A DNA stretch of 64,000 bases from Schlesneria sphaerica (GTDB taxonomy: Bacteria > Planctomycetota > Planctomycetia > Planctomycetales > Planctomycetaceae). Location: contig NZ_CP172346.1 in the NCBI RefSeq assembly GCF_044336245.1, positions 4,526,001-4,590,000 of the forward strand, written 5' to 3'. Shown here piece by piece: positions 17,875 through 26,987 of this stretch. The position numbers and the translations under genes were made by a program. Below the pieces are notes generated by a model. The model ran no database searches, was not told the DNA's origin, and saw nothing but the letters and a program-made list of their open reading frames with translations. Positions within the stretch are counted from its first letter, which is position 1; each line of letters begins with the position of its first letter.

Positions 17875-18569
17875 GCGACTTGCCAGAACTTGATACTGCC
17901 TTGAAAAATTTCTCAGGACGGGCGCCGCTTTTTCCGCTGCCCAACATTGTGCTTTTTCCCCACGCTCTGCTTCCGCTTCACATTTTTGAAGACCGGTATC
18001 GCCGGATGATGGCGGATACGCTGGATGGCGAGCGTCTCATCGCGATGAGCCTGCTGCGGCCGGGATGGGAAGGGGTCGCGAAGGGGGAAGTGGCTCCCGT
18101 GCATCGCGTGGTCGGATTGGGAAAAATCATCGCTCACGAGAAACTGGCGGACGGACGCTACTACCTGGTGCTGCGCGGTCTTGCTCGGGCCAATCTCCTG
18201 CGGGAAGAAAAGCTGGACCTCCCTTACCGCGTCGGGCAACTGGAGATCTGCCTCGAAGCACAGGACGAATCCCTGTCGTACGACCGACAGGAACGCATCA
18301 AGCACCTTGTCACCGCCTTCGCTCAACTCTTTCCCAAGATCAAGTTGAACCAATTGTTCGCTCATGATTTCCTGGACCTGCCCCTGGGGACCGTGACCGA
18401 TGTTCTGCTCGGATCCGTACCGCTCCCTGCCAAGATTTCTCAACAGTTTCAGGAAGAGCTGAATATCGATACCCGCAGCGAGATGCTGATGGATCTGCTG
18501 CAGGAGGCGCTGGAAGGACAAGTCGGCTCCGCGGGACGCACCTTTCCTCCTGTGTTCAGCATGAACTGA
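17871..18569 (+). CDS. Lon N-terminal-like (LON substrate-binding) domain protein
   Basis: Stand-alone LON-substrate-binding domain. The diagnostic PLFPLPNIVLFPHALLPLHIFEDRYRRM begins near residue 20 and continues through a beta-rich segment (GLGKIIAHEKLADGRYYLVLRGLARA). The rest is helical and ends near residue 232. There is no AAA+ or protease domain, so it is not a Lon protease; it may bind unfolded proteins or act in an ATP-independent partner role. Coupled to the DUF309 gene by four-base overlap. A perfect hairpin follows downstream. Confidence 0.92.
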   Translation: MSDLPELDTALKNFSGRAPLFPLPNIVLFPHALLPLHIFEDRYRRMMADTLDGERLIAMSLLRPGWEGVAKGEVAPVHRVVGLGKIIAHEKLADGRYYLVLRGLARANLLREEKLDLPYRVGQLEICLEAQDESLSYDRQERIKHLVTAFAQLFPKIKLNQLFAHDFLDLPLGTVTDVLLGSVPLPAKISQQFQEELNIDTRSEMLMDLLQEALEGQVGSAGRTFPPVFSMN

Positions 18570-18712
18570 TCCGCTCGATTGGCCATCGACAAACAGCCTC
18601 CTCCTCAGCCATCCAACCCGAACGGGTCTCGGGCAGGCGGAACGGTCAGGGTTGGGCGATCGTCGGCAGGTTCAATTCTCACGGCAGACTGGAATTGCAT
18701 CGCGAAATGAAC

Positions 18713-18745
18713 GAAGGGCGTGCCGAGGTTCGACACGCCCTTCTT
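18713..18745. terminator. Bidirectional terminator hairpin
   Basis: GAAGGGCGTG (18713-18722) and CACGCCCTTC (18734-18743) are perfect inverse complements with an 11-base loop. It lies between the convergent Lon-domain and phosphatase genes. A second hairpin, CGGGAC/GTCCCG (18765-18781), is nearer the leftward gene. Confidence 0.65.
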
Positions 18746-18797
18746 AAATGTCTGCGGGTCAAAGCGGGACTCGGAGTCCCGTTTCCGCTTCACTCTT

Positions 18798-19931
18798 TTA
18801 TGGCTTTTTCGGCAGTGCGTCGGCGACCGGCTTGCCTGCATTGGGGACTGCGGCGCAATAGTCTTTGCCCAGGAGCGCCGCCAGTGTCGCGGCAACCTGA
18901 CTTTGGGTCACTCGGTCACACTTGGTGCGTTCGCCCAGTGGGGGTGTATCGGGGCCAAGGAAGGCCATCCACATGTCTTCCGCCCCTTCGTATTTCGCCC
19001 CGTGGTGCTTCCAGTTTTCGAGGCCTGAGCCGCGGCCGTGGTCGGTCGTCAGGATGATTGTGGTCTTGTCACGGTATTGATCGAGTGACTGAACCAGTTC
19101 CCACAGTCGACGGACGTAGTCGTCCACGACGTGTGCGGATTCCAGCAGGTGATCGTATCGACCGGCATGTCCCCAATGGTCGGTTTCGAGGAAGCTGACG
19201 AACAGGACGCGCGGCTGGTGCCGTTTCAGGTGCTCGCGGGCGGCCTGAAAGATGAACGTGTCGTTGAGTTCAGCCGCGTTGGGCCGATGGATTGTGTCTT
19301 CGATCAGTTCGTTCAGAATCTGCTGCTGAGAACTGGGGTTCTCTTCGGGAACTCGCTCCCATCCTCCCATGACGGGGAAGCCGCATCGTTCGCGATTAAT
19401 GATGTAAGGAATGACGTCCCAACCGCTGAAGGCGGCAACTTTCCCGTTAAACTCGGGCTGGCGATGCAGCCATTCCAGCACTGTGAAATTTTCGTTTGGT
19501 TTTTTCGCATTGCTGTCGATCCGGGGGTCGGCGAAACCCGTCAGGATCTCGTTGTAGCCGGGGTACGAAAATTTCATCGTGTTGGTGATTTGCGATGAAC
19601 TGCCTGCGGGAAGATTGCCGTAAAGTTGACCCTCTTTGGCGATCTTGGTCCAGAAAAAAGGCAACAGGGCAGCACGCCGCTCTTCTGGCGTCTCTTTCCA
19701 GAACTTCGATTTGATGTTCTGGACGTCGGTCACTCCCCCATGTTCCTTATTGATGAGGGCCTCTTCGGCTCCCGTGAAGACTTCCTGCCATCGAAGTCCG
19801 TCTGTCGTGATTAGAATCACGTTTTTCGTTTTGAGATCCTGCCCGGAAACCGTATCAGCGACGATCGCTAACATCAGCATCAGGGACGACGCCCATCGTA
19901 AAAACGGGACACGACGTTCGCTCTTGACCAT
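18798..19931 (-). CDS. Exported alkaline-phosphatase-superfamily protein
   Basis: Secreted enzyme of the AP/sulfatase/phosphodiesterase superfamily. A signal peptide covers about residues 1-30 (LRWASSLMLMLAIVADTVSG). The first metal-binding segment is VILITTDGLRWQEVF, with Asp as ligand and the following region carrying the nucleophile. TDHGRGSG and a WGHAGRYDH segment (ETDHWGHAGRYDHLLES) give the other metal ligands. There is no CXPXR sulfatase motif, so it is more likely a phosphatase or phosphodiesterase. Length 377 aa. Convergent with the Lon-domain gene; no clear operon partner upstream. Confidence 0.85.
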   Translation of the reverse strand: MVKSERRVPFLRWASSLMLMLAIVADTVSGQDLKTKNVILITTDGLRWQEVFTGAEEALINKEHGGVTDVQNIKSKFWKETPEERRAALLPFFWTKIAKEGQLYGNLPAGSSSQITNTMKFSYPGYNEILTGFADPRIDSNAKKPNENFTVLEWLHRQPEFNGKVAAFSGWDVIPYIINRERCGFPVMGGWERVPEENPSSQQQILNELIEDTIHRPNAAELNDTFIFQAAREHLKRHQPRVLFVSFLETDHWGHAGRYDHLLESAHVVDDYVRRLWELVQSLDQYRDKTTIILTTDHGRGSGLENWKHHGAKYEGAEDMWMAFLGPDTPPLGERTKCDRVTQSQVAATLAALLGKDYCAAVPNAGKPVADALPKKP

Positions 19932-20175
19932 GAGACTGCAGCCCTTTCATTGAATGAAAAACAATCCAGCGTGACCCAGGGTGGGACTTCGTGATGCTCA
20001 GGTTGAGCATGTACAAATTGGATTTCGAGGGAGCCCGGATCTTACCGATCAGGCACGCGTCTCGAAAGACGGTCGGCTGTCGGCGGCCGTTGCAATGACG
20101 TCGGTGCTGACAAGGAGGGAGGGCGACAGTGGTCGCAGTATGATTTGTCGACGGGGCCGATCTCCGTTGATGCCA

Positions 20176-20622
20176 TCAGGCAGGCGGAGTTTGCTCGCAT
20201 GGCAGCGCGGTTTCCACGACGGGGGAACTTCTGTTCGTGCGTGAGAAAATTGCGAAAGCGGTCGCGACGAAGACCGCGATACCGGCCGTCGCCTTAAACC
20301 ATTCGGGATAGGGGAGCATGGCGAGGTTACCGAAGAGAGCTGCCAGCAGTAATACCCCCACAACACCTGCGGAGTAAGGACTGCCCATTCTTCGTGTGGC
20401 CCAGGTACTGAGATAAGCGGAGATGGCCCAGGCGCCTGCCGCCAAACCCAGTATCCACGCCGGGAAACGCTCGACGTGCTGGCAGACTTCTTCCATGGTG
20501 TGGGTGAAGTTTTCAGGATAGGGGTGCAGGGCCAGGGTGACGACTTCGACGGCTGTCACCAGAACGAACAGGACAAGCAATCCGACAAACACTGCGGCAG
20601 CATTACGGAGCAGGGCTTTCAT
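20176..20622 (-). CDS. Small four-helix membrane protein, unknown
   Basis: 148 aa with hydrophobic stretches at about 8-30, 54-72, 80-100 and 105-127, so probably four transmembrane helices. The first loop (HPYPENFTHTMEEVCQHVERFP) is charged. I do not recognise a family. It lies between the phosphatase gene and the GntR-type regulator on the same strand, with gaps of more than 100 bases on both sides, so it may be transcribed alone. Confidence 0.65.
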   Translation of the reverse strand: MKALLRNAAAVFVGLLVLFVLVTAVEVVTLALHPYPENFTHTMEEVCQHVERFPAWILGLAAGAWAISAYLSTWATRRMGSPYSAGVVGVLLLAALFGNLAMLPYPEWFKATAGIAVFVATAFAIFSRTNRSSPVVETALPCEQTPPA

Positions 20623-20773
20623 GTACGACGCTTCCGTTGGGATCAGAGGTCAGAATCAGGCTGAGGTGCAGGGGAGTAACAGGATGGCGGAAGGACTCGT
20701 GCTGCGTCGAGCCCTGGAAGGCTCCTTTTTTACGGAAAGGGCCAGGTTCCTGGTTGCTCGACCAAGTGCATTG

Positions 20774-21754
20774 TCAGGGCTGCGGTTCTGCGGCAGGGGT
20801 CAACATGCTCGCAAGCTCGTTGCGGGCGAGGTCGATCCCTTCGTTCGAATTCAGATGAGGCAGCTTCGTCCGTAGTCCGTCCAGCAGGCTGCGGCTCATG
20901 TGAGCCTGAAAAACGTCCACTGCGGAGGCCACATCCCCCTTCTGCAAAGCATCAATGATTCCGAGATGCTCGCGAAACGATTTGGCCTGATGGCGACGGT
21001 CGGAAGGAGAGGTGAGGCTGCAATACATACTGCGCCGGATGAGTGGTTTGACCAATCCGATGAGGACAAGGCTGGTGGTTTGTTCCACCAGAGTGGTGTG
21101 GAAATGGTAGTCAGCCTGTCGTCGATCTCTCTCGGACAGGGTGTCGATGGACTGCAGGACGTTCTCGGTCTCGGCCTTGAGTTCTTCGAGAGAAGCCTGA
21201 GGAATCTGATGGCCCGCGCGACGGAGGACTTCGGACTCGAACATCGTCCGGATCTCAATCGTATCGATGATGTCCTGCCAGGTGAGGGTTCCATAGCGCC
21301 AGCCACGCCGTGGCGCCTTGATCAGAATTCCATCCCGGGTCAGTGCATCGAGTGCATGACGAACCGTTCCCATGCTGGCGCCGAAGAGGTCGACAAAGGT
21401 GCGTGGATTGACTTCCGCGCCGAACTGACAATTTCCCTGCAGGATCCAGTCGAAGATCAGCCAGTAGACCGACTTGATCTGCGACTGTTGTTCGACCTCA
21501 ATGACTTCGACGGCCGCAGCGGCGGCTTTCGGGGGCCATTTCGCGACGTAAGTGTGTCCAGCCGGCGTCTGTTTCACCCAGCCGTCATCAATCAATCGAG
21601 ACAGGGCCTTGCGAACCGTGGTGCGGCTGACGTTCATCTCGACGGCCAGTTTGCCTGCTTTCAGAAAGCTGCCCAACTCGACTTGGCGAGCAGAAATCTG
21701 TCCGAGCAAATGTTGGTAGACTCGCGTGTCGAGCGACGTGCGTTCTTCCGCCAT
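20774..21754 (-). CDS. GntR/FCD transcription regulator with two winged helices
   Basis: Predicted dimeric DNA-binding regulator that senses a carboxylate-like ligand. The ATG at 21754 follows GGAGG by four bases; the longer in-frame start at 21877 lacks this. Two winged-helix units are visible in series: the first has MNVSRTTVRKALSRLIDDGW, the second GASMGTVRHALDALTRDGIL, both matching the GntR recognition-helix pattern. An all-helical FCD domain follows (IRTMFESEVLRRAG through VFQAHMSRSLLDGL). Common FadR/FCD members carry only one winged helix, so this one is about 90 residues longer at the N-terminus. Its target genes are not evident here. Confidence 0.85.
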   Translation of the reverse strand: MAEERTSLDTRVYQHLLGQISARQVELGSFLKAGKLAVEMNVSRTTVRKALSRLIDDGWVKQTPAGHTYVAKWPPKAAAAAVEVIEVEQQSQIKSVYWLIFDWILQGNCQFGAEVNPRTFVDLFGASMGTVRHALDALTRDGILIKAPRRGWRYGTLTWQDIIDTIEIRTMFESEVLRRAGHQIPQASLEELKAETENVLQSIDTLSERDRRQADYHFHTTLVEQTTSLVLIGLVKPLIRRSMYCSLTSPSDRRHQAKSFREHLGIIDALQKGDVASAVDVFQAHMSRSLLDGLRTKLPHLNSNEGIDLARNELASMLTPAAEPQP

Positions 21755-21937
21755 GAGACCTCCGTTGAGGATAGTTTCGCCTGATCGATTCGATGAGGCG
21801 CTGAATTGACTGCGAGTAAGTGCGGCAACGTCGACGTCGCCCCGTGGCGATCTGTGGTGCCACCGAATGAGAGGCAACGTGATCGCGACGGCGCGCTACC
21901 CAACGCAGCACGCCAGCGAGCGGGTGTGCCGAATGCT

Positions 21938-22852
21938 CTAATGATGACTGATCACATTGACCTCTGGCAGCAGTTTTCGCAATCGTACAACACCGTCTTT
22001 CGTGATCTGCGTTCGTTGAACATGCAGCAATGCAAAGTCGGGCAGGTCTTTGAGCGGCGCCAGCGAGTCGATAATGTCGTCTGAAACGGATGTCTGCTCA
22101 ATGAACAGGCCTTTCAGCCGCGGGCAGTGCTCTGCCAGTGCCGTCGCCAGCGCAGGGATATCGTCGTCTGCGATCCGTGTCTCATTGATATACAGTCGCT
22201 CGAGACTGGGAAGTCCGGTGATGGCTTTTTCGATTCCGCGGCCCGTGTTGGTTCCTGCCATGTGGAGAATTTTCAGGTTCTGCAATCCGGTTAAGGGGGC
22301 CGCATTCTCGAAGTTGAGCGGTGTGCGCTGCAGATAGAGAGCTTCCAGGTGAGTCAGCTTGGTTAATTGGGAAAGTCCCGAGCCGCTGATCTGAGTCTCG
22401 TTCAGGTTGAGCGTCGTCAGTCCGGTCAGTTCCGAAAGGGGGATCAGGCCGGCGTCAGTGATCTGACATCCAGAGAGATTCAGGTCGCTTAACTGCTTGA
22501 GTCCGCTGAGGTGTGCCAGTCCTGCGTCTGTCACCTGGGAATTTTCCAGCGAGAGTGATTCGAGATGCGACAGGCGGGAAATGGATGCAAGTCCCCCGTC
22601 CCCGATCGGGCTGCCGGCAAGTGCGAGTATCTGAAGAGAAGGGAAGGACTCGAGCTTGGGAGCGGATTCGTTCGAAATCGCTCGGGACGAGATCGAGATG
22701 ACGTTCCCCTGTGCGTTGGTGGCAGACTTGAGGCTGCCGTCCGCCTGGAGTGCCGTCAGCACGGTGGACTCCGGCGATGCTTGCGGACTGCACCCGATCG
22801 TGAGGCACAGTGTCAATGAAGTGGCGATCATAAACCAGGTTGGCTGACGCAT
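21938..22852 (-). CDS. Leucine-rich-repeat lipoprotein
   Basis: Lipoprotein signal MRQPTWFMIATSLTLCLTIGC with the lipobox LTIGC, so the lipidated cysteine is near residue 21 of this start. At least seven leucine-rich repeats of about 24 residues follow, of the pattern L-x-x-L-x-L-x-x-x-x-I-x-D-x-G-L (for example LESLSLENSQVTDAGLAHL), typical of planctomycete LRR proteins. An upstream in-frame ATG adds 32 residues with no signal character. A role in protein or ligand binding at the cell surface is inferred. Confidence 0.85.
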   Translation of the reverse strand: MRQPTWFMIATSLTLCLTIGCSPQASPESTVLTALQADGSLKSATNAQGNVISISSRAISNESAPKLESFPSLQILALAGSPIGDGGLASISRLSHLESLSLENSQVTDAGLAHLSGLKQLSDLNLSGCQITDAGLIPLSELTGLTTLNLNETQISGSGLSQLTKLTHLEALYLQRTPLNFENAAPLTGLQNLKILHMAGTNTGRGIEKAITGLPSLERLYINETRIADDDIPALATALAEHCPRLKGLFIEQTSVSDDIIDSLAPLKDLPDFALLHVQRTQITKDGVVRLRKLLPEVNVISHH

Positions 22853-23400
22853 TCTGCGATGTCCTGTTTGGCTGCGAGATTCGGCCGTGTTGTGGAATGC
22901 CATGTGATGAAATCGCACGCATTCTGAGAAGGTGGTGAAATAATACATGTGGCTTTTTTATGAAAATGCCACCAAAAGATTGCCAGCCGTGACGCAGAAA
23001 ATCACTCTGCGAGCTGATTCCACCTTAGTTCGTAGGGGTGTGTTGAGCAACCTAATCGGTATCTGGTTGCCGGTGAAGCAATTCGCGCAAGTTTGCAGAA
23101 TTTCTTCGAAAAGAGGTAATAAAAATGTTGTTTTTCTGTTCTTGCGGGGTATCGTCACAAGCATTCGCTCCCACCGTATGCACTATGTGAACGTTCAGTT
23201 AATTTTGTGTTAAAAGGGATTTGGTGGTCGGCGAACCCCGTCCAGAATCCTAGACACCAAAAAAGTCTTTTTGTAATTATTGTCACCGCGCACACTGTGC
23301 AGTACGTCTGACTTCAATTGAGTCCAACGCAGTGCATTTCTCTTTCTTTTCCTTTTTGATTGCCTCGAGCAGTCATGACTCTCTACTGGAGATTTCGCCC
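22853..23400. other. Divergent AT-rich intergenic region
   Basis: About 550 bases between the LRR lipoprotein gene and the DUF1559 gene, AT-rich compared with its surroundings. It should contain both promoters. No gene or clear RNA structure was found. The stretch 23250-23290 is especially A/T-rich. Confidence 0.4.
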
Positions 23401-24333
23401 ATGAAGACTTGTCGAAAGCGTCTCGGATTCACATTGATTGAGCTGCTGGTTGTGATCGCCATCATCGCCGTGTTAATTGCACTGCTGTTGCCTGCCGTCC
23501 AGCAAGCGCGCGAGGCCGCCCGACGAACTCAGTGTCGCAATAATCTGAAGCAGATCGGTATCGCTCTGCATAACTACCACGAAGTCCACAACTGCTTTCC
23601 CCCGGGGACCGTCTTCGGGGATCAGGACTATGGCTGGGCAACATTCCTGCTGCCGGGGCTTGATCAGGCCAATATCTACAATCAGCTGAATTTCACGAAC
23701 TACGGCAGCATTATCACGAATAACTCTGTCTACACCGAGCGTTCATTGCCGCTGATTCCCGGTGTGACAGACGTGGTCTTGCCAGCCTTCCTGTGTCCTT
23801 CGAACAGCATGATAACCCGGTCGCCCGTCCGCCCCGGGGCTGGTTCTCCCAGCGGTGCATCACTCGGTGGCTTTGGTCGTTCCGACTACAAAGGGTGTTT
23901 GGGGTCTGGCGGTGGTTCGATTACCGGGATGTTTGGGAAGATCAAAGCGACCTACAGCCCCACGAAGATTCGTGACGTTCTTGACGGGACCAGCAATACC
24001 TTTGCTGTTGGCGAAGGTTATACCCGGTTTGCTCGCGCTATCTCCGGGCCGACGCACCCCAACGTCGGTGACTTCCCGATCTGGCTGGGAACCAACAACC
24101 AGCATCAGAACGTTGTCGCCGAAACGGGCATGAACCACATTCCGAACGGTGGAAATGCTTTGCCGATCGATACGTTGAACCAGTTCGACGATTGCTTTGC
24201 CAGCTTGCACACCGGTGGGGTTACCTTCCTGTTCGCTGATGGATCGGTTCGGTTTATCTCGGACAATATCGACATGAGGACCTACAGCTATCTGGGTGAC
24301 AAAGCCGACGGAAATCCTGTCAGTGTCGAGTAA
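23401..24333 (+). CDS. DUF1559 prepilin-like protein
   Basis: Type IV pilin-like secreted protein. The class III signal GFTLIELLVVIAIIAVLIALL begins near residue 10, with Glu at +5 of the processing site, and is followed by VQQAREAARRTQCRNNLKQIG. The H-X9-G-W-X-rich DUF1559 body ends with the segment FLFADGSVRFI, the C-terminal signature. The ATG at 23401 gives 310 aa; upstream starts only add leader. One of three such genes here, paired with a small lipoprotein 265 bases downstream. Function in planctomycetes is not known; processing by a prepilin peptidase is predicted. Confidence 0.93.
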   Translation: MKTCRKRLGFTLIELLVVIAIIAVLIALLLPAVQQAREAARRTQCRNNLKQIGIALHNYHEVHNCFPPGTVFGDQDYGWATFLLPGLDQANIYNQLNFTNYGSIITNNSVYTERSLPLIPGVTDVVLPAFLCPSNSMITRSPVRPGAGSPSGASLGGFGRSDYKGCLGSGGGSITGMFGKIKATYSPTKIRDVLDGTSNTFAVGEGYTRFARAISGPTHPNVGDFPIWLGTNNQHQNVVAETGMNHIPNGGNALPIDTLNQFDDCFASLHTGGVTFLFADGSVRFISDNIDMRTYSYLGDKADGNPVSVE

Positions 24334-24402
24334 TCAAGGTTCCATCCGCCGGTAACCGCTGAACTCACCCTGGCGGTGACTCGAGGAATATTGATGTTGT
24401 GT

Positions 24403-24437
24403 CGTTGCCTGACTGGTTTCAGTCGGGCAACGCCTTT
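24403..24437 (+). terminator. Terminator of the DUF1559 gene
   Basis: CGTTGCCTGACTG (24403-24415) pairs with CAGTCGGGCAACG (24420-24432) with one G-T wobble and a four-base loop, followed by CCTTT. Confidence 0.7.
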
Positions 24438-24598
24438 CGACCTTCTTCGTCTGTGGAATCACTGATGAGAGAGTTGGTGCCGAAGGGGGAGCCGTCCGGG
24501 GGAAGCGGTCCCATCGAAGCGCTGACGTCCATCACTGGGCCCACGACCGCCTTTTGAAATGTCGGATCCAATACGTTTTTTAAGCAGAGGCTACGGTC

Positions 24599-25045
24599 AT
24601 GCAATCACCGATTCACCCCGCCATACTTCTGGCGATCGGCGCTCTCGTCGGAGCAGGGTGTAGCAAGCAGGAATTTCAGGTGGCGCGTGTCAGTGGAACG
24701 GTAACCTGTGGAGGCCAGACTCTGACTGAGGGGATGGTTGTTTTCACACCCATCGGAACGGGCGAGAAAAAAACGCACGACACGGGACGCTCTGCTTCCG
24801 GCCTGATTCAGGAGGATGGGTCCTTCGAACTGACGACCTACCGCAGAGGAGATGGTGCCATCGTAGGTACGCACACAATTAGCGTATTTGCACCTCCTCC
24901 CATAGATGATGACGCTCCGATTACAGACACCAATCGTTTCGCGTGCGGAAAGACACCGCTGGAAGAAACTGTGGGGCCTGGAGACAACTACTTTGAGCTT
25001 GAGCTGACCCCGCCGCCGCCATCGAAAACATCGAAGTCGCGATAG
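24599..25045 (+). CDS. Small lipoprotein, transthyretin-like fold
   Basis: 148 aa. N-terminal signal with lipobox near residue 20 (GALVGAGC), so a predicted lipoprotein. The mature part begins VSGTVTCGGQTLTEGMVVFTP and includes GLIQEDGSFELTTYRRGDGAIVGTHTISV, the pattern of planctomycete transthyretin-like (carboxypeptidase-regulatory-like) proteins found after DUF1559 genes. It ends in a Pro-rich tail. A similar partner lies beside the third DUF1559 gene at the right end. Confidence 0.75.
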   Translation: MQSPIHPAILLAIGALVGAGCSKQEFQVARVSGTVTCGGQTLTEGMVVFTPIGTGEKKTHDTGRSASGLIQEDGSFELTTYRRGDGAIVGTHTISVFAPPPIDDDAPITDTNRFACGKTPLEETVGPGDNYFELELTPPPPSKTSKSR

Positions 25046-25182
25046 CAGCGTATCATGCTTTATAAGAAAGTGTTCTGTTCTGAATCGAGAACCCAGATCG
25101 TTCCTGGACGCAGTTCTTTCAGGCAGTCGGGCGTGTCCTGAAATTCAAGGTTGGTAAGTCCCCCTGAGACGCTCGCTTTTCT

Positions 25183-26712
25183 ATGTCGATCGCCGAAACC
25201 CACTGTCCCCGTGACGTGCCGCCTGCTGACGCATCATCCTGCAACAAGGATTGCCGCGCGTGGCTGTTCGCTCCAGTGGACATCGCCAGTCTGGTCTACT
25301 TCCGCATCCTGTTCGGTGCCATCATGGTTTACCATGTGGTGTCGACCATAAAGAGTGGCTGGATCGATCAGCTCTATATTCGCCCGGTGATGCATTTCAC
25401 CTATCCAGGGTTTGGCTGGGTACATCCCTGGCCTGGGTCAGGGATGTACTGGCATTTCGGCGTGATGGGCGTCGCGGCGACGGGAATTCTGCTGGGGGCG
25501 TTCTATCGTTTGTCTGCGCTGGTCTTCGCGGTGGGGATGGCGCATGTTTTTTTGATCGAGAAGGCGTTTTACCTCAATCATTACTACCTGATTGTGCTGC
25601 TCAGTGGATTGCTGGTCTTCTTGCCAGCCCATCATGCCCTGTCAGTCGATGCCTGGTTAAGGTCTTCACTGCGGTCTCAAGTTGTCTCCGCGTGGACACT
25701 CTGGCTGCTTCGATTACAGATCGGCATCCCGTATTTTTACGGAGGTCTCGCGAAGCTGGACAGTGACTGGCTGCAGGGGTATCCCCTCGGCATGTGGCTG
25801 AAACGCCGCTCGGACCTGCCCTGGGTCGGCGCGTCGCTGGCGCACGAGTATGCGGGGATCGCATTCGCATGGGGCGGAATGCTGCTGGATCTGTTGATTG
25901 TGCCGTTGCTGCTGTGGAAACGGACACGCTGGACCGCCCTCGCCGTCGGTGTTCTATTCCATCTGATGAATTCGGTCCTGTTCGAGATCGGAATCTTCCC
26001 GTGGTTGATGATCGGTGCAACATTACTCTTCTTCCCCCCCGACTGGCCTCGGCGCTTCGTTTTGCGATCCCGATTGACGCCTGAGGCGGGTCTTCTTCAG
26101 CCTGTTTCCCCCTTCCGGCAGAACATGACGCTCGGTCTATTGGGTGTCTATGTTGTCTGGCAGTTGCTTTTTCCATTTCGGGGTCTCTTCTATACCCAGC
26201 CTGCTACCTGGTCTGAGGAGGGGCACCACTTTGCCTGGCACATGATGCTGCGGGAGAAGGATGTGGGACTACGGTTTTACATCCGCGATCCCCGCACTGG
26301 GGAAGGGGGAGTCGCTGATTTGCGTACGTTCCTGACGTCCCGCCAGTTGAGTCGGATGAGTAAAGACAGCGACATGATTCTGACATTCGTCCATTTTCTG
26401 CGGGACCATTTTCGGGCCCACGGAAAGGGGACGCTTCAGATCCGGGTTCTGGCGCTCGTCTCTTTAAATGGTCGCCGACCTCAACTGATGATGGATCCCG
26501 ACCTCGACTACGCCCGGGTCGAGCGGACCTGGTTCCCTCAGCCGTGGATTCTTCCGCTGACTGAACCTTTGAGACGCGAACCCTGGACTGTCCCGCTGGA
26601 AGAGTGGGAACAGCACGTATTTGTCCCTTCTCCCGAAGAAATGATCCAGCCGGCACCCCGGCAGGTCGATCCGTTCTTTCTCGTGACACCAACGGAAGAC
26701 GCCACGTTTTGA
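25183..26712 (+). CDS. HTTM-domain membrane protein (gamma-carboxylase-like)
   Basis: 509 aa integral membrane protein with the horizontally transferred transmembrane domain also seen in vitamin K-dependent gamma-carboxylase. About seven to nine hydrophobic segments lie between residues 35 and 340 (for example FRILFGAIMVYHVV, LYHYYLIVLLSGLLVFLPAHH and FGILPWLMIGATLLFFPPDWP). FYGGLAKLDSDWL is the family signature region. The last 180 residues are soluble. Whether it carboxylates glutamates or does something else is unknown in bacteria. It stands alone. Confidence 0.85.
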   Translation: MSIAETHCPRDVPPADASSCNKDCRAWLFAPVDIASLVYFRILFGAIMVYHVVSTIKSGWIDQLYIRPVMHFTYPGFGWVHPWPGSGMYWHFGVMGVAATGILLGAFYRLSALVFAVGMAHVFLIEKAFYLNHYYLIVLLSGLLVFLPAHHALSVDAWLRSSLRSQVVSAWTLWLLRLQIGIPYFYGGLAKLDSDWLQGYPLGMWLKRRSDLPWVGASLAHEYAGIAFAWGGMLLDLLIVPLLLWKRTRWTALAVGVLFHLMNSVLFEIGIFPWLMIGATLLFFPPDWPRRFVLRSRLTPEAGLLQPVSPFRQNMTLGLLGVYVVWQLLFPFRGLFYTQPATWSEEGHHFAWHMMLREKDVGLRFYIRDPRTGEGGVADLRTFLTSRQLSRMSKDSDMILTFVHFLRDHFRAHGKGTLQIRVLALVSLNGRRPQLMMDPDLDYARVERTWFPQPWILPLTEPLRREPWTVPLEEWEQHVFVPSPEEMIQPAPRQVDPFFLVTPTEDATF

Positions 26713-26987
26713 AAGTTGAGCAGGGGCTTTTTGATTTCAGCGGCTCGGGCTGTGGTCAAAGCCTCAAGGGCAGAGTGGACGATAGTTTTGCTCACGCGGA
26801 GCCTTGCCGCTCGAACATGCTTCCCTGCGGTGGCTTTTCTTTTGAAGAACAGGCTCCGTATTAGTTCACCCCCCACCGGACGAGCCAGTGAGGGGCGTTT
26901 TCTCGGCAGGTTTTGAATTTGCGAGGCGGCCCGTGTGAAGGGGCTTACGAAGGCGGGTGCGACCTTGGTCGCATTCGATAAGCAGCC

